Position numbers and translations under genes: made by a program. The notes under the pieces were generated by a model that was not told the origin of the DNA, did no database searches, and saw only the letters and a program-made list of their open reading frames with translations. 57,160 nucleotides of DNA from Lachnospiraceae bacterium (GTDB lineage Bacteria > Bacillota > Clostridia > Lachnospirales > Lachnospiraceae), in the NCBI GenBank assembly GCA_017544835.1, contig JAFYDI010000003.1:1-57160 (forward strand), given 5' to 3'. Shown here piece after piece: positions 44,434 through 54,316 of this stretch; the stretch's first letter is position 1, and the number at the start of each line of letters is the position of its first letter.

Positions 44434-44652
44434 CTACTCTTCCTTCTTATCTTCAATTGCCTCGGTTGTTTCTAAATTAGATGCTGCTTCGGCTTCTCGC
44501 TTAGCCTTTTTAAGACCTTTCCTGATTACGATTACGCTAGCAATCGCAATAACAAAAGCGATAATTACAAACACGATAATCCAGTTAAAGCCTTTAGTAA
44601 CAGGCTCGGGCGGTCCGGGCATAGCCACATCAAGCAAAATATTAAAATACAT
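44434..44652 (-). CDS. Small single-helix membrane protein (A)
   Basis: A 72-residue protein: start MYFNILLDVAMPGPPEP, one helix (about 22-44), a basic stretch RKGLKKAKREAEA, then an acidic tail ending DKKEE. AGAGGAGG lies just upstream of the ATG. It is the first gene of the run and lies back to back with the alpha-galactosidase gene. Function unknown. Confidence 0.65.
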   Translation of the reverse strand: MYFNILLDVAMPGPPEPVTKGFNWIIVFVIIAFVIAIASVIVIRKGLKKAKREAEAASNLETTEAIEDKKEE

Positions 44653-44724
44653 GTTTACCTCCTCTAACCCCTTTGGGTCACAACAATTTTAGCATACGCA
44701 CAGCTTCTGTTCCATAATAAACCG

Positions 44725-44738
44725 TGGAAACGCTTAAA
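44725..44738. promoter_or_regulatory. Cre-like site (weak)
   Basis: TGGAAACGCTTAAA matches the CcpA site pattern TGWAANCGNTNWCA at all but two defined positions. It lies between the alpha-galactosidase gene and the divergent small membrane genes, where catabolite control would make sense. Confidence 0.3.
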
Positions 44739-44766
44739 AAAGTTGTATTTATGCCTTATAAATCGT

Positions 44767-44795
44767 TTTACTAATTTGCCTTTTTGATGTATAGT
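44767..44795 (+). promoter_or_regulatory. Probable promoter of the alpha-galactosidase gene
   Basis: TTTACT (44767-44772), 17-base spacer, TATAGT (44790-44795), about 26 bases before the ATG. GAAAGGAA is the ribosome site. Confidence 0.5.
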
Positions 44796-44821
44796 AAAAG
44801 AAAAAGAAAGGAATAAATTCC

Positions 44822-46684
44822 ATGAATATAAAGAGTCTTGCACAGTGTAAATTAATGGGTGATGAATACTGTGGCTTCTATTCCGCTGGACTTACAATGC
44901 TTGATAATTCATCCATGAGACGATTCGGTAATACATATGAAAGCGGTTCGGAGACCATACTCACTTCCGATGACGGTTTAAAGCTTACGGTTTCTTATGA
45001 GAAGAGCCCTTACAGCGATGCCACTGAGGTTTTGACTTCTTTTGAGAACGGCTCGAGTGAACCTATAACGCTTGAAATGCTCACATCGTTTCTTTTGCCT
45101 GAAGTGAAGGCGGATAAGGTGCATAGAATACTCTCCTTCTGGAGCGCGGAGGGCCGCGTTAAGACTGATGAGCTTGTGGACCTTAACATGGAGCATTCCT
45201 GGAACAATATGGCCTTTCGTGTGGAGAAGTTCGGTACGGTGGGGTCCATGCCGGTGCGTAAGTACTTTCCTTTTGTGGCACTTGAGGACAGTGAAACTCA
45301 TTCTTTTACCGCTGTTCAGCTCTATTCTCCCGCTTCGTGGCAGATTGAGTTAACTGTACGCGCAGGCGATGTAGTAAGACTTTCCGGCGGAATTGCGGAC
45401 AGAGATTTCGGTCAGTGGACCAAGACCGTTAAGCCGGGCGAAGTGTTTTTGGCGCCCAAGGCGGTTGTTGCTACCGGTTCGTCACTCGAAGAGGTATGTG
45501 ACAAGCTTGTAAAGGCTCAGCACCCCGACATCAGCCCCGTTGATGACAATATGGGCATTACATTCAACGAATACTGCGCTACCTGGGGCAATCCGACGAT
45601 TGATAACCTTAAGAGGCTTGCGGATAAGATTGCCGGCAAGGGCATTCAGTTTCTTGTAATGGATTCGGGCTGGTACTCTGACTGCGGTAACTGGTGGGAA
45701 TACAGGGGTGACTGGAGCATTAATCGTAACCGATTCCCGGGTGGTCTTAAAGAACTTGCCGATTATATTCGTGATAAAGGCATGATCCCCGGTATCTGGT
45801 TTGAATTTGAGGTAGCAGCTCCCAAGTCAGGTCTTTATGACAATCCCGAGCATTTTGTTAAAAAGGACGGAGTTCCGCTTACTGTCGGCGGAGCAAGGTT
45901 TTGGAATATGGAAGATCCTTATGTGGAGACTTACCTTGATAAATACGTTCTAGGTAACCTTCGCGATAACGGTTTTGGCTATATAAAAGTCGATTACAAT
46001 GACACTATGGGAGTGGGTTGTGACGGTCCCGAAGGTCCCGGCGAGAATCTTCGCAGGAAAGTTTTGGCGACTCAGGAATACTTTAAGAAGCTTCGTCGCG
46101 AACTTCCCGATTTGGTTATTGAGAATTGTTCAAGCGGCGGTCACAGACTTGAGCCTTCCTTTATGGAACTTGCATCGCAGGCAAGCTTCTCGGACGCTCA
46201 TGAGATTCCTTCTCTTCCGCTTATCGCAGCCAATCTTCACAGAGTTATTCGTCCCGAGCAGAGTCAGATTTGGGCTGTTATGCGCGCCGCCGACAGCGAC
46301 TCTCGCATATATTACTCACTCTGCGCTACATTCCTCGGCCGCATGGGTTTAAGCGGTGACGTATACGATTTATCCGACAGGCAGTGGTCGCTTCTTGATG
46401 ATGGAATGGCTTTCTACCGCGAAGCCGCCCCGATTATTAAAGACGGTTATACCTTCTTTAATTACGCGGATACCAAGAGCTACAATAATCCTACAGGCTC
46501 ACAGCTGGTACTGAGGGTATATGATGACAAAGTGTTGTGTGTTTATCATCGGTTTGCAGATTCTGTGGATATCGATTCTTTTGCCAAGAGACACGGAATT
46601 GACGTCTTCTCTCACAAAGTACTTAAAAAGTACGGTAACGCTTCTGAAGATTTTTCCGCGGAGTCTTATATCTTTGAAAAATAA
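44822..46684 (+). CDS. Glycoside hydrolase family 36 alpha-galactosidase
   Basis: Removes alpha-linked galactose from raffinose-type sugars or plant galactomannan fragments. The 620-residue protein has an N-terminal beta domain and a catalytic barrel. GIQFLVMDSGWY is the typical region, the nucleophile aspartate is in IKVDYND (commonly KWDMN in the family), and the acid/base aspartate is in FSDAHEIPS. There is no signal peptide, so it acts in the cytoplasm. It is single and divergently oriented from the small membrane genes; no sugar transporter is adjacent. Confidence 0.88.
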   Translation: MNIKSLAQCKLMGDEYCGFYSAGLTMLDNSSMRRFGNTYESGSETILTSDDGLKLTVSYEKSPYSDATEVLTSFENGSSEPITLEMLTSFLLPEVKADKVHRILSFWSAEGRVKTDELVDLNMEHSWNNMAFRVEKFGTVGSMPVRKYFPFVALEDSETHSFTAVQLYSPASWQIELTVRAGDVVRLSGGIADRDFGQWTKTVKPGEVFLAPKAVVATGSSLEEVCDKLVKAQHPDISPVDDNMGITFNEYCATWGNPTIDNLKRLADKIAGKGIQFLVMDSGWYSDCGNWWEYRGDWSINRNRFPGGLKELADYIRDKGMIPGIWFEFEVAAPKSGLYDNPEHFVKKDGVPLTVGGARFWNMEDPYVETYLDKYVLGNLRDNGFGYIKVDYNDTMGVGCDGPEGPGENLRRKVLATQEYFKKLRRELPDLVIENCSSGGHRLEPSFMELASQASFSDAHEIPSLPLIAANLHRVIRPEQSQIWAVMRAADSDSRIYYSLCATFLGRMGLSGDVYDLSDRQWSLLDDGMAFYREAAPIIKDGYTFFNYADTKSYNNPTGSQLVLRVYDDKVLCVYHRFADSVDIDSFAKRHGIDVFSHKVLKKYGNASEDFSAESYIFEK

Positions 46685-46698
46685 AAAAACAAGCACAC

Positions 46699-46729
46699 AA
46701 AAAGGGCACCGCTTAAGCGATGCCCTTAA
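46699..46729 (-). terminator. Terminator shared by ftsZ and the alpha-galactosidase gene
   Basis: Stem AAGGGCATCGCTT with AAGCGGTGCCCTT-type pairing (one mismatch) followed by TTTTTG on the minus strand. It lies in the gap between convergent genes, and best fits ftsZ. Confidence 0.8.
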
Positions 46730-46740
46730 TTAATGCCGTA

Positions 46741-47895
46741 TTATTTCTTCTTAAGGAAATCCGGAACCACAAGGGTGGTAGGATCAACCTTGCTGTTAAG
46801 CTTGGAAGGAGTGTTCTTGAAAAGATCACTGCTAAAGGTTGCCGCAGGCTGAACAGTAGGTGTAGTCTGAGGCAATACAGGCTTAACTGTAGGAGTTGTG
46901 GAAGCAGTTGCGGGTCTGGGTGTAAGACCGATTCTGTCGTTACCCACAACGGAAAGTCCGGTAGCGATAACGGCAATCTTACAGGTCTCCTGCTCTTCCT
47001 TGGAATATAATGCACCGAAGATAACGTTAACGTCATCACCGGCAAGTTCACGTACGTAGTCGGTTGCATCTGCAACGTCTGCCATGGTAATGTCACCGGA
47101 AATGTTAATGATAACGTTCTTGGCACCTGTAATGGTGGTCTCAAGAAGGGGTGACTCAACTGCCATCTTAACAGCGTCCATAGCCTTGTCATCACCCTTA
47201 CCGTTACCGATACCGATATGAGCAACGCCCATACCCTTCATAACGGTCTGCACATCCGCAAAGTCAAGGTTAATGAGTGCGGGTGCATTGATAAGGTCGG
47301 TAATGCCGGATACTGCCTGCTGCAGTACTTCGTCGGCTTTCTTAAGTGCATCCGGGAAAGGAGTGCGCTTATCTATAATCTCAAGTAACTTGTCATTGGG
47401 AATTACAACAAGTGTATCAACATTCTCTTTAATACGATCGATACCGCTTATGGCGTTAACCATACGCTGACGGGCTTCAAATCTGAAAGGCTTTGTAACT
47501 ACGCCTACGGTAAGGATGCCCATGTCCTTGGCAATCTTGGCAATTACGGGTGCTGCACCGGTACCGGTTCCGCCGCCCATACCGCAGGTAATGAATACCA
47601 TGTCGGCACCGCGAATGGAAGCCTCAAGTACTTCCGCACTCTCCTCGGCAGCCTTCTCACCGATTTCGGGCTTGGCGCCTGCGCCGAGTCCTTTTGTAAG
47701 TTTCTCACCTATCTGAATGAGTTTGGGGGCTTTGCAAAGCTGAAGTGCCTGCTTATCGGTATTGACACCGATGAATTCGACTCCCCCTATATCCTCTTCT
47801 ACCATTCTATTTACAGCGTTATTACCTGCTCCACCTACACCGATAACCACAATCTTTGCAGCAGATTCAGCTTCGTTACTAATAATCTCCAGCAA
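46741..47895 (-). CDS. ftsZ: Cell division protein FtsZ
   Basis: Tubulin-like GTPase that forms the Z ring. [13 protein letters not shown] and the [14 protein letters not shown]-terminal loop are clear. A Thr/Pro-rich linker and the conserved C-terminal peptide (VVPDFLKKK) end the protein. The start is TTG (47893-47895) with GGAGG upstream. It has its own promoter (47935-47963) after murD and closes the dcw cluster. No ftsA is adjacent. Confidence 0.98.
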   Translation of the reverse strand: MLEIISNEAESAAKIVVIGVGGAGNNAVNRMVEEDIGGVEFIGVNTDKQALQLCKAPKLIQIGEKLTKGLGAGAKPEIGEKAAEESAEVLEASIRGADMVFITCGMGGGTGTGAAPVIAKIAKDMGILTVGVVTKPFRFEARQRMVNAISGIDRIKENVDTLVVIPNDKLLEIIDKRTPFPDALKKADEVLQQAVSGITDLINAPALINLDFADVQTVMKGMGVAHIGIGNGKGDDKAMDAVKMAVESPLLETTITGAKNVIINISGDITMADVADATDYVRELAGDDVNVIFGALYSKEEQETCKIAVIATGLSVVGNDRIGLTPRPATASTTPTVKPVLPQTTPTVQPAATFSSDLFKNTPSKLNSKVDPTTLVVPDFLKKK

Positions 47896-47934
47896 GGTAC
47901 TTCCTCCTTCACTTCACAAAAACTCACCAAGTCT

Positions 47935-47963
47935 ATAATATAATTAAATTGTCAACTTCGCAA
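47935..47963 (-). promoter_or_regulatory. Promoter of ftsZ
   Basis: Minus strand TTGCGA (47958-47963), 17-base spacer, TATTAT (47935-47940), about 40 bases before the TTG start. It allows ftsZ to be transcribed apart from murD. Confidence 0.55.
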
Positions 47964-47984
47964 CAAAAAATACAACAGAAAAAC

Positions 47985-49274
47985 TTATTTTTTTATAAGT
48001 TTTTTGAACACGTCACCGCGTTCTTCGAAATTCTTAAAGTATCCGTAGCTTGCGGCCGCGGGGCTTAAAAGTACCGCATCTCCGGCTTTAGCATTGGCCA
48101 AAGAAGCCTCTACGGCGCCCTCCAAATCGCTTACAAGTATAGCTTTCGGAGCACTATCAGGCTTGCTTAAAGCCTCATACATATCATAAATTCTCTTGCC
48201 CGATTCATACATGCATATAAGGTATTTTAAATGACTCTTCGCCACGTATTCAACCAGTTCCTCGTATTCAATTCCTCTCTCCATTCCGCCTGCCAGCAGT
48301 ACAGCTGAGTTCTTAATACTCTCTACCGCGCTGATTGCCGATTTAACGGTTGTGGAGATGGAATCATCGTAGAAATCTATTCCCTTCACATTTCCCGCAT
48401 ACTCAAGTCTGTGCGGAAGCGGCTCAAAGCTTTCTAAAGCCTTTATAAAAGCCTCATCGCTTACACCGTATCTCTTAGCCACATCGTACACAAAAGCTGC
48501 GTTTAAAAGGTTGTGCGCGCCCTTAAGCTTAATCTTAGGATAATCTTCAAAGGACTTAACAGGACAGTCTTCACTTGCCACATACACAGTCTCCGAAGGA
48601 GCCTCTCCCCACTCCTTAGTAACTTCCGGAAGTGTAAAAAGCAAGTCTCCCGCCTTCTGAAACTTGTATATGTTCTTCTTGGCAAGACCGTACTTATCTC
48701 TGGTTCCGTAATGGTCGAGATGGTCTTCGTATACGTTTAACAAAATCGCTGTATGAGGCGAAGTCTTGATAAACTCCAGCTGATGACAGGAAAGCTCGAT
48801 AACAACAATTGTTTCCGCACCTATTTCATCCGCTATATCAAATACCGGTATACCTATATTGCCGGCAAAAACCGCATCCAGTCCTGCCTCTTTAAGCACG
48901 TGATACAAAAGTGAAGAAGTGGTGCTCTTGCCCTTTGTACCGGTAATACCTATAACGCGCCCGCCGAAAGCCTGCATGAAGATTTCGGTCTGAGATGTAA
49001 TCTCACACTTATACTCCGAAACATCCTTTTTAAGCACGATACCGGGAGTCTTGAATACAACATCATATTCGTCAAGGCAGTCAAGATATCCGTCGCCCGA
49101 CACGCAAGATACACCTGCCGGAACATCTGCGGACACATCTTTCATATCGCTTACGGCAAGAGACTTATAGCCTCCCGCTTCCATTATTCTTTTGACAGAA
49201 GAACGTCCCTCTCTGCCGTAGCCAAGCACCAGCACGCGCTTAGAAGCAACGAGAGACTTCAAAATATCCATCAT
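47985..49274 (-). CDS. murD: UDP-N-acetylmuramoylalanine--D-glutamate ligase MurD
   Basis: Adds D-glutamate to the peptidoglycan precursor. The P-loop ITGTKGKSTTSSLL, NVYEDHLDHYG and LLAGGMERG fit the Mur ligase fold. Length 429 is within the family range. Its position between ftsQ and ftsZ is unusual: it normally follows mraY. The N-terminus begins with two methionines, so the exact start is uncertain by one residue. Confidence 0.95.
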   Translation of the reverse strand: MMDILKSLVASKRVLVLGYGREGRSSVKRIMEAGGYKSLAVSDMKDVSADVPAGVSCVSGDGYLDCLDEYDVVFKTPGIVLKKDVSEYKCEITSQTEIFMQAFGGRVIGITGTKGKSTTSSLLYHVLKEAGLDAVFAGNIGIPVFDIADEIGAETIVVIELSCHQLEFIKTSPHTAILLNVYEDHLDHYGTRDKYGLAKKNIYKFQKAGDLLFTLPEVTKEWGEAPSETVYVASEDCPVKSFEDYPKIKLKGAHNLLNAAFVYDVAKRYGVSDEAFIKALESFEPLPHRLEYAGNVKGIDFYDDSISTTVKSAISAVESIKNSAVLLAGGMERGIEYEELVEYVAKSHLKYLICMYESGKRIYDMYEALSKPDSAPKAILVSDLEGAVEASLANAKAGDAVLLSPAAASYGYFKNFEERGDVFKKLIKK

Positions 49275-49291
49275 ATATAAAACAGCCTTTC

Positions 49292-50092
49292 TTACGGTGC
49301 TTCACCTTCAGAAGACTCAGACGACTCAGGTGTCTCAACCGGTGCGTCTCCTTCTTTTTCAAAAGAAGTACGCTTTGTGGACTCGTCGTAATTCTCCATG
49401 CGAAGCGTTCCCTTCATCCCTTCAAGTTTCGAAAGGATGGCATTTAAATTCATAATCTTTATGTCGAGATCTTTTTCCTTGCCAAGTTTGATGGTGATGT
49501 CGTCTTTGTAGAGCGTAACCTCATCAAAGCCCGAAAAATAAAGTTTTTCGGCATGAACATCATACTTCTCCATCAGCTTTGTGATATTTAGTACCTTCAT
49601 GAAAAGATCCGCATCCTTGGCCGGAAGCTTCTCGTGAAGTATCACGTAGTCAAAATCAATTCCGACAACCTCGGGGATACCGTCGGTCCTCTCATCGGAA
49701 GCCTCCACCACAATACCGTCTTTGTCAAAGTATATGAACTTGCCAAGATACTCAACATATCCCGCAAGAGCCTTCTCATATACGGTTATCTTGACTGAAT
49801 CTTTGGACAGAATCTTAACATTGATTGTCTCGACAAAGGGGATATCCGTGACCTCTCTGTTCTTGTACTTGTGTGAAAGATACAAGGAATTGTCACCGTA
49901 ATCTCCCGTCATGATGAGTTCTTTAATCTCATCATCCGTATAGTGGATGTTGCCCTCCACATATACATTGACCACTTTGTAAGTCTTTAAAAGATACTTG
50001 TAAGCACCTAAGCCTGCAAGAAAAAGAACAATCAAAACAATCGGTACTATCAAAAGCGGCGAGACTCTCTTTTTGTAACTAGTCTTCTTCAT
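49292..50092 (-). CDS. ftsQ: Cell division protein FtsQ/DivIB
   Basis: A 266-residue bitopic protein that joins the division complex. One helix (13-34) precedes a POTRA domain (VYVEGNIHYTDDEIKELI) and the beta domain; a Ser/Glu/Pro-rich tail ends it. Its start overlaps ftsW by 14 bases. Sequence identity in this family is low, so the call rests also on gene order. Confidence 0.88.
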   Translation of the reverse strand: MKKTSYKKRVSPLLIVPIVLIVLFLAGLGAYKYLLKTYKVVNVYVEGNIHYTDDEIKELIMTGDYGDNSLYLSHKYKNREVTDIPFVETINVKILSKDSVKITVYEKALAGYVEYLGKFIYFDKDGIVVEASDERTDGIPEVVGIDFDYVILHEKLPAKDADLFMKVLNITKLMEKYDVHAEKLYFSGFDEVTLYKDDITIKLGKEKDLDIKIMNLNAILSKLEGMKGTLRMENYDESTKRTSFEKEGDAPVETPESSESSEGEAP

Positions 50093-51281
50093 GAGTCTCT
50101 TCCTCTTTTATTCTTCTTTTCTTCTTAACCGGCGGCGCTTCCTTAAAGTCACAATCTCTTCCCACGCGCATTACAATACCTATTTCAGCCAAAAGAAAGA
50201 TTACGCTGGAACCGCCGTAGCTGATAAAGGGAAGTGAAATACCCGTATTGGGTATAGTGTTGGTGACAACCGCTATGTTAAGAATTACCTGCATGGCGAT
50301 ATGCGTAAACACACCGCACAAAAGAAGGTTTTCGTATGTATTGGTAATATGCGATGAAATATCTCTGATACGCCAAAGCATAAGTATAAACATAATAATG
50401 ATGGCAAGTCCGCCGAAAAGTCCGAGTTCCTCACAGATAATCGAAAAAATCATATCGTTGTGAGCCTCGGGCAGGAAGCCAAGCTTCTGAATACTCTTAC
50501 CAAGTCCCTTACCCCAGATACCGCCGGAGCCGATTCCGTAAAGAGACTGAATAGGCTGGAAGCCCTTACCGTCCGCATAAGCCTCGGGATTAATCCAGGC
50601 AAGCACACGCTCACCTCTGAAGCCGATATGAATCTTCTCCGAAGCAATAAGGTACAAAACCAATCCGCCCAAAGCAGCGAATACGATAAAAAGAATATAC
50701 GGCTTATAATTTTTCTTTTCCGAAAGAGCAATCATCATGAAGGCTATTCCGGCTACGATAAATGCGGAACTGAAGTTATCCGTAAGCCAGTATATGGCAA
50801 GGCTGAGTATTGCCGCAGGTACAAGTGATACTATAATGCCGCCCCATGACTTGCGACTTTGGGGTGTCATTTTGTCAATGATTGTAGCCGAGGTAATAAT
50901 CGCGCCTATCTTGGCAATTTCGGCAGGCTGAATGGAAAGTCCGAAAATATATATCCATCTTCTCGCACCGTGAGATTCGTGTCCGAGTCCCGTAAGCACA
51001 AGAAAAAGCGATGCCAGAGATACAAAATAAATAAGGGGAGCAAGCTTCTTGTAAAGCTCGGTAGGAATAAAGCTGACAATTCCCATGACAAAAAGGCCTA
51101 TTACTACCGCAATGGCCTGTTTCCTTAAGAAATACAGTCCGTCTCCGTCATAATTGACCGAGGAAACATAAGAGCTTGTGGAAAAAATCATTACAAGCCC
51201 GAATCCAAGCAAAAAGAGCAGGATAAATAAAAGCAGATAATCAAAATATCTTCTTGTTTTTACCTTTCTCTTGTCTCCCAT
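50079..51281 (-). CDS. ftsW: FtsW/RodA/SpoVE-family peptidoglycan glycosyltransferase
   Basis: A polytopic enzyme of 400 residues that polymerises lipid II at the septum. MIFSTSSYVS, GARRWIYIFGLSIQPAEIAK, GKSIQKLGFLPEAHNDMIFS and the C-terminal LPFISYGGSSV are the family motifs. It sits between mraY and ftsQ in the cluster. FtsW and SpoVE are not separable from sequence alone, but the position favours FtsW. Confidence 0.93.
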   Translation of the reverse strand: MGDKRKVKTRRYFDYLLLFILLFLLGFGLVMIFSTSSYVSSVNYDGDGLYFLRKQAIAVVIGLFVMGIVSFIPTELYKKLAPLIYFVSLASLFLVLTGLGHESHGARRWIYIFGLSIQPAEIAKIGAIITSATIIDKMTPQSRKSWGGIIVSLVPAAILSLAIYWLTDNFSSAFIVAGIAFMMIALSEKKNYKPYILFIVFAALGGLVLYLIASEKIHIGFRGERVLAWINPEAYADGKGFQPIQSLYGIGSGGIWGKGLGKSIQKLGFLPEAHNDMIFSIICEELGLFGGLAIIIMFILMLWRIRDISSHITNTYENLLLCGVFTHIAMQVILNIAVVTNTIPNTGISLPFISYGGSSVIFLLAEIGIVMRVGRDCDFKEAPPVKKKRRIKEEETHEED

Positions 51282-51311
51282 TTTCCGAAAATCTCCCGTG
51301 TATCTAAAAGT

Positions 51312-52283
51312 TTAAAAAGCAATCGTAGGAATGCACAAAAGCGAAACCGCGCAAAGCACTGCGGTAACAGTTGCAAATACAGCCACAACCTTGGCCTCTG
51401 TCCAGCCTCCCAATTCAAAGTGGTGATGAATGGGAGTCATTCTGAATATTCTCTTACCGTGAGTAAGCTTAAAGTAGGTAACCTGAATGATTACGCTTAA
51501 TACTTCCACAAAATAAATTAATGCAAAAATCGGCAGATAAAGCTGTAAATGAAGCTTAATGGAAAGTCCTGCCACCAATCCGCCGAGCGCAAGTGAACCG
51601 GTATCACCCATGAAAACCATGGCCTTGTTGACATTAAACATTAAGAATCCGAGGAGCGCACCCAGAAAAATTGCGGGCAAAACAGCCACTTCCGACTTTA
51701 AACCTATTGCGGTTACTAAGAAAAATGTCATTATCGCACTTGTAACCGTTGTCTCAAGTCCGTCGACTCCGTCGGTAAAATTAGACCCGTTAACCGTTCC
51801 GACAATAATAAATATGGTTACAGGGATTGCAAGAACCCCGAAATTAACGGTCTTATCGCCCATAAAGGGAACAAATGCATCGAAGCTCCATGACTCGCTT
51901 ACCGTCATATAATAGCAGAACACGCCTGATACAATAAGCTGTAATACAAGCTTCTGCCATACTCTCAATCCGTCGGCGCGTTTAAGAACAACCTTCAAAA
52001 AATCATCAATAAAACCGATAACGCCGAAAGCAATTGTCAAAAAGTAAATCGGAAGAATCTCCGGACAATCTTTAACAAAAAACAGCATTACAATCGTAGA
52101 CGCAATAAGATATATAAACGCACCCATAACAGGGGTTCCGTTCTTCTTAAGGTGAGTCTGCGGACCGTCGTCTCTGACTGTCTGGCCGGCCTTAATACGC
52201 CTTAAAACAGGTAATACAACCGGACCTAACATAATGCTTAATAAAAATGCGCTTAGTGCCGCAATTAAAATCGTACTTTTCAT
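51312..52283 (-). CDS. mraY: Phospho-N-acetylmuramoyl-pentapeptide transferase MraY
   Basis: Makes lipid I at the inner face of the membrane. The motifs are GFIDDFLKV (aspartates), GSNFTDGVDGLETTV, FMGDTGSLALGG and MTPIHHHFELGGW. About ten helices and 323 residues are typical. It follows pbpB by 11 bases. Confidence 0.98.
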   Translation of the reverse strand: MKSTILIAALSAFLLSIMLGPVVLPVLRRIKAGQTVRDDGPQTHLKKNGTPVMGAFIYLIASTIVMLFFVKDCPEILPIYFLTIAFGVIGFIDDFLKVVLKRADGLRVWQKLVLQLIVSGVFCYYMTVSESWSFDAFVPFMGDKTVNFGVLAIPVTIFIIVGTVNGSNFTDGVDGLETTVTSAIMTFFLVTAIGLKSEVAVLPAIFLGALLGFLMFNVNKAMVFMGDTGSLALGGLVAGLSIKLHLQLYLPIFALIYFVEVLSVIIQVTYFKLTHGKRIFRMTPIHHHFELGGWTEAKVVAVFATVTAVLCAVSLLCIPTIAF

Positions 52284-52294
52284 GGTATTGACTG

Positions 52295-54313
52295 CTATTC
52301 TCCTTCAGGGTTATTTGCAGACGCGTCTGCCTCTGCGTCTTCTTTCTCAACACGGTTGGTGTAGATAGAAAGTTCAAGTGCAAGAAGTTCTTCACGTTCC
52401 TTGTCCGAAACTTCCTCGGTCATAGGGATGTTAAGGTAGGGAAGAATCTCCGTAAGTATCTGTCTTGAAATAATGGATGAGTACTTGGCATCATCCTGCT
52501 CGCGTACGTTGGGACGGTCTACCACCACATAGCAGATAATCTCGGGGTCGTCTGCAGGTGCGTGGCACATAAAGGAAACAACATATTCGCCGTTATCACG
52601 CGGAACGGTCTCAGCCGTACCCGTCTTACCACCTATGGAATATCCTGCAGGCTTGGCACGCCAGCCGGTACCGTCGGTAACTACGGAATTACAATATTCA
52701 ATAATCTTCTCCGATGTGGAAGAAGAAACGATTTGCTTGACAAGGCGGGGCTCGATATTCTTAACAACAGAGCCGCTGGGCGAAAGAACTTTCGACACAA
52801 CGTGAGGCTCGTAATAATATCCGCCGTTCACAAGTGCTGCATAGCCTGCCGCCATCTGAATCATGGTGACGTTAAAGCCCTGACCGAAGCTTGCGGTTGC
52901 AAGTTCCGTCTCGTTCATGGACTTTTCATTAAACACAAGTCCGTCGGTACGGCTCTCACCGGCAAGGTCGATATTGGTCTTAAGGCCAAGGTTAAATATA
53001 TTCTGATATTCAAGGAAAGTTTCCTTACCTATCTGAGAAGCCATCTGCATAAGCGCTACGTTACAGGATTTAGCCACGGCTTCCTTGACCGTTAAGTTGC
53101 CTTCGGCTTTACGTCCGTGACAATAAATCTTATGGTCTGCAACCTGTAAGAAACCGCCGCAGTAATAGACTTCCGAACCGTTCATCTTGCCGGACTCAAG
53201 GCCCATCGCAACGGTAAAAGGCTTCATAACGGAACCCGGCTCATAAGTGTCTGTAATACAGAAGTTCTTCCAAAGCTTGTCGCGGGCATCCTGAAGAGTG
53301 CCCTCTTCTTCCATCTGCTTAATCTGCTCTTCTGTATATAAGTGGCTGATATTCGATGCATCGTTAAGGTCGTAGTTGGGATAGCTTGCCATGGCAAGAA
53401 TCTCGCCCGAATCGGCACGCATTACGATACAGCCTACGTTATTGGCACCCAAGCCTTCACGATAGTTGTTCTTGTACTCTTCGCAGAAGTTCTTAAGATG
53501 TTTCTCAACTATCATCTGAACATTGGTGTCGATGGTGGTAACGAGAGTGTTACCGTCAACAGCGGGAATTGTGGTAACTTCCACTGTTGTTTCGTCACTT
53601 AAATATCCATATTTTCTGCCGGAAGTTCCGGTCAAAATGTCGTTATAGTATTCTTCAAGTCCGTAAGAAGCCATACCCTCTGACCTCGAAAAGCCGATAA
53701 GGTCGCATGCCAAAGTCTTCTGCGGATAGTATCTTACATAGTATTTCTCAAACCATATGCCTTTAACGTTGGGGTCATACAAAGAATCCTTCTCGTTGCC
53801 GCTGTCAGGTACAGTTATATACGGAAGAAAACGGCTCATTTCCTCGTAAGTAACGTCTTTCTTGACAATATAGTACTGAGAGTCGGGATTTGAATCCATG
53901 TAATCGGCAAGAGTCTTTCTGTCGCTTCCGAATATGGTGCAGACAGCGTCAAGAGAAGCATTTCTAACCTCACTGCTATCCTTTTGCTCATCCGACTGTC
54001 TTATCTTCTTGGTATCAAGAATAACGTTGTAACGCTCCTCGCTTGCGGCCAGCACGTTACCGTTACAGTCAAGTATCTCGCCGCGCTTGGCATTTATGGG
54101 TTTAGAATCGTACGACTGTTGCGAAAGAACCTTCTGTCTGTACTCGTTCTTATTGTCTCTTGTGATGGCAAAAAGTCTGAAGCTTAAACCAACAAAAGCC
54201 AGGAGCACTACAATAAAGAATACTCCCAGCCTGGTTGATATACCTCTTGCATTGGCGCGTTTCCTCGCCATTGCTTTTTTCATCTGTTCATTATTTCTGT
54301 CCAAAACAAACAC
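52295..54313 (-). CDS. pbpB: Septal penicillin-binding protein 2B / FtsI
   Basis: Transpeptidase for septal wall. It has one N-terminal helix, a PBP dimerisation domain and the catalytic domain with SxxK (GSVMKPF), SCN (AKSCNVAL) and KTG (GGKTGTAET). There are no PASTA repeats at the C-terminus. The start is a GTG at 54311-54313, just after ftsL; an ATG ten codons later is possible because neither has a strong ribosome site. Length 672. Confidence 0.95.
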   Translation of the reverse strand: MFVLDRNNEQMKKAMARKRANARGISTRLGVFFIVVLLAFVGLSFRLFAITRDNKNEYRQKVLSQQSYDSKPINAKRGEILDCNGNVLAASEERYNVILDTKKIRQSDEQKDSSEVRNASLDAVCTIFGSDRKTLADYMDSNPDSQYYIVKKDVTYEEMSRFLPYITVPDSGNEKDSLYDPNVKGIWFEKYYVRYYPQKTLACDLIGFSRSEGMASYGLEEYYNDILTGTSGRKYGYLSDETTVEVTTIPAVDGNTLVTTIDTNVQMIVEKHLKNFCEEYKNNYREGLGANNVGCIVMRADSGEILAMASYPNYDLNDASNISHLYTEEQIKQMEEEGTLQDARDKLWKNFCITDTYEPGSVMKPFTVAMGLESGKMNGSEVYYCGGFLQVADHKIYCHGRKAEGNLTVKEAVAKSCNVALMQMASQIGKETFLEYQNIFNLGLKTNIDLAGESRTDGLVFNEKSMNETELATASFGQGFNVTMIQMAAGYAALVNGGYYYEPHVVSKVLSPSGSVVKNIEPRLVKQIVSSSTSEKIIEYCNSVVTDGTGWRAKPAGYSIGGKTGTAETVPRDNGEYVVSFMCHAPADDPEIICYVVVDRPNVREQDDAKYSSIISRQILTEILPYLNIPMTEEVSDKEREELLALELSIYTNRVEKEDAEADASANNPEGE

Positions 54314-54316
54314 CCA

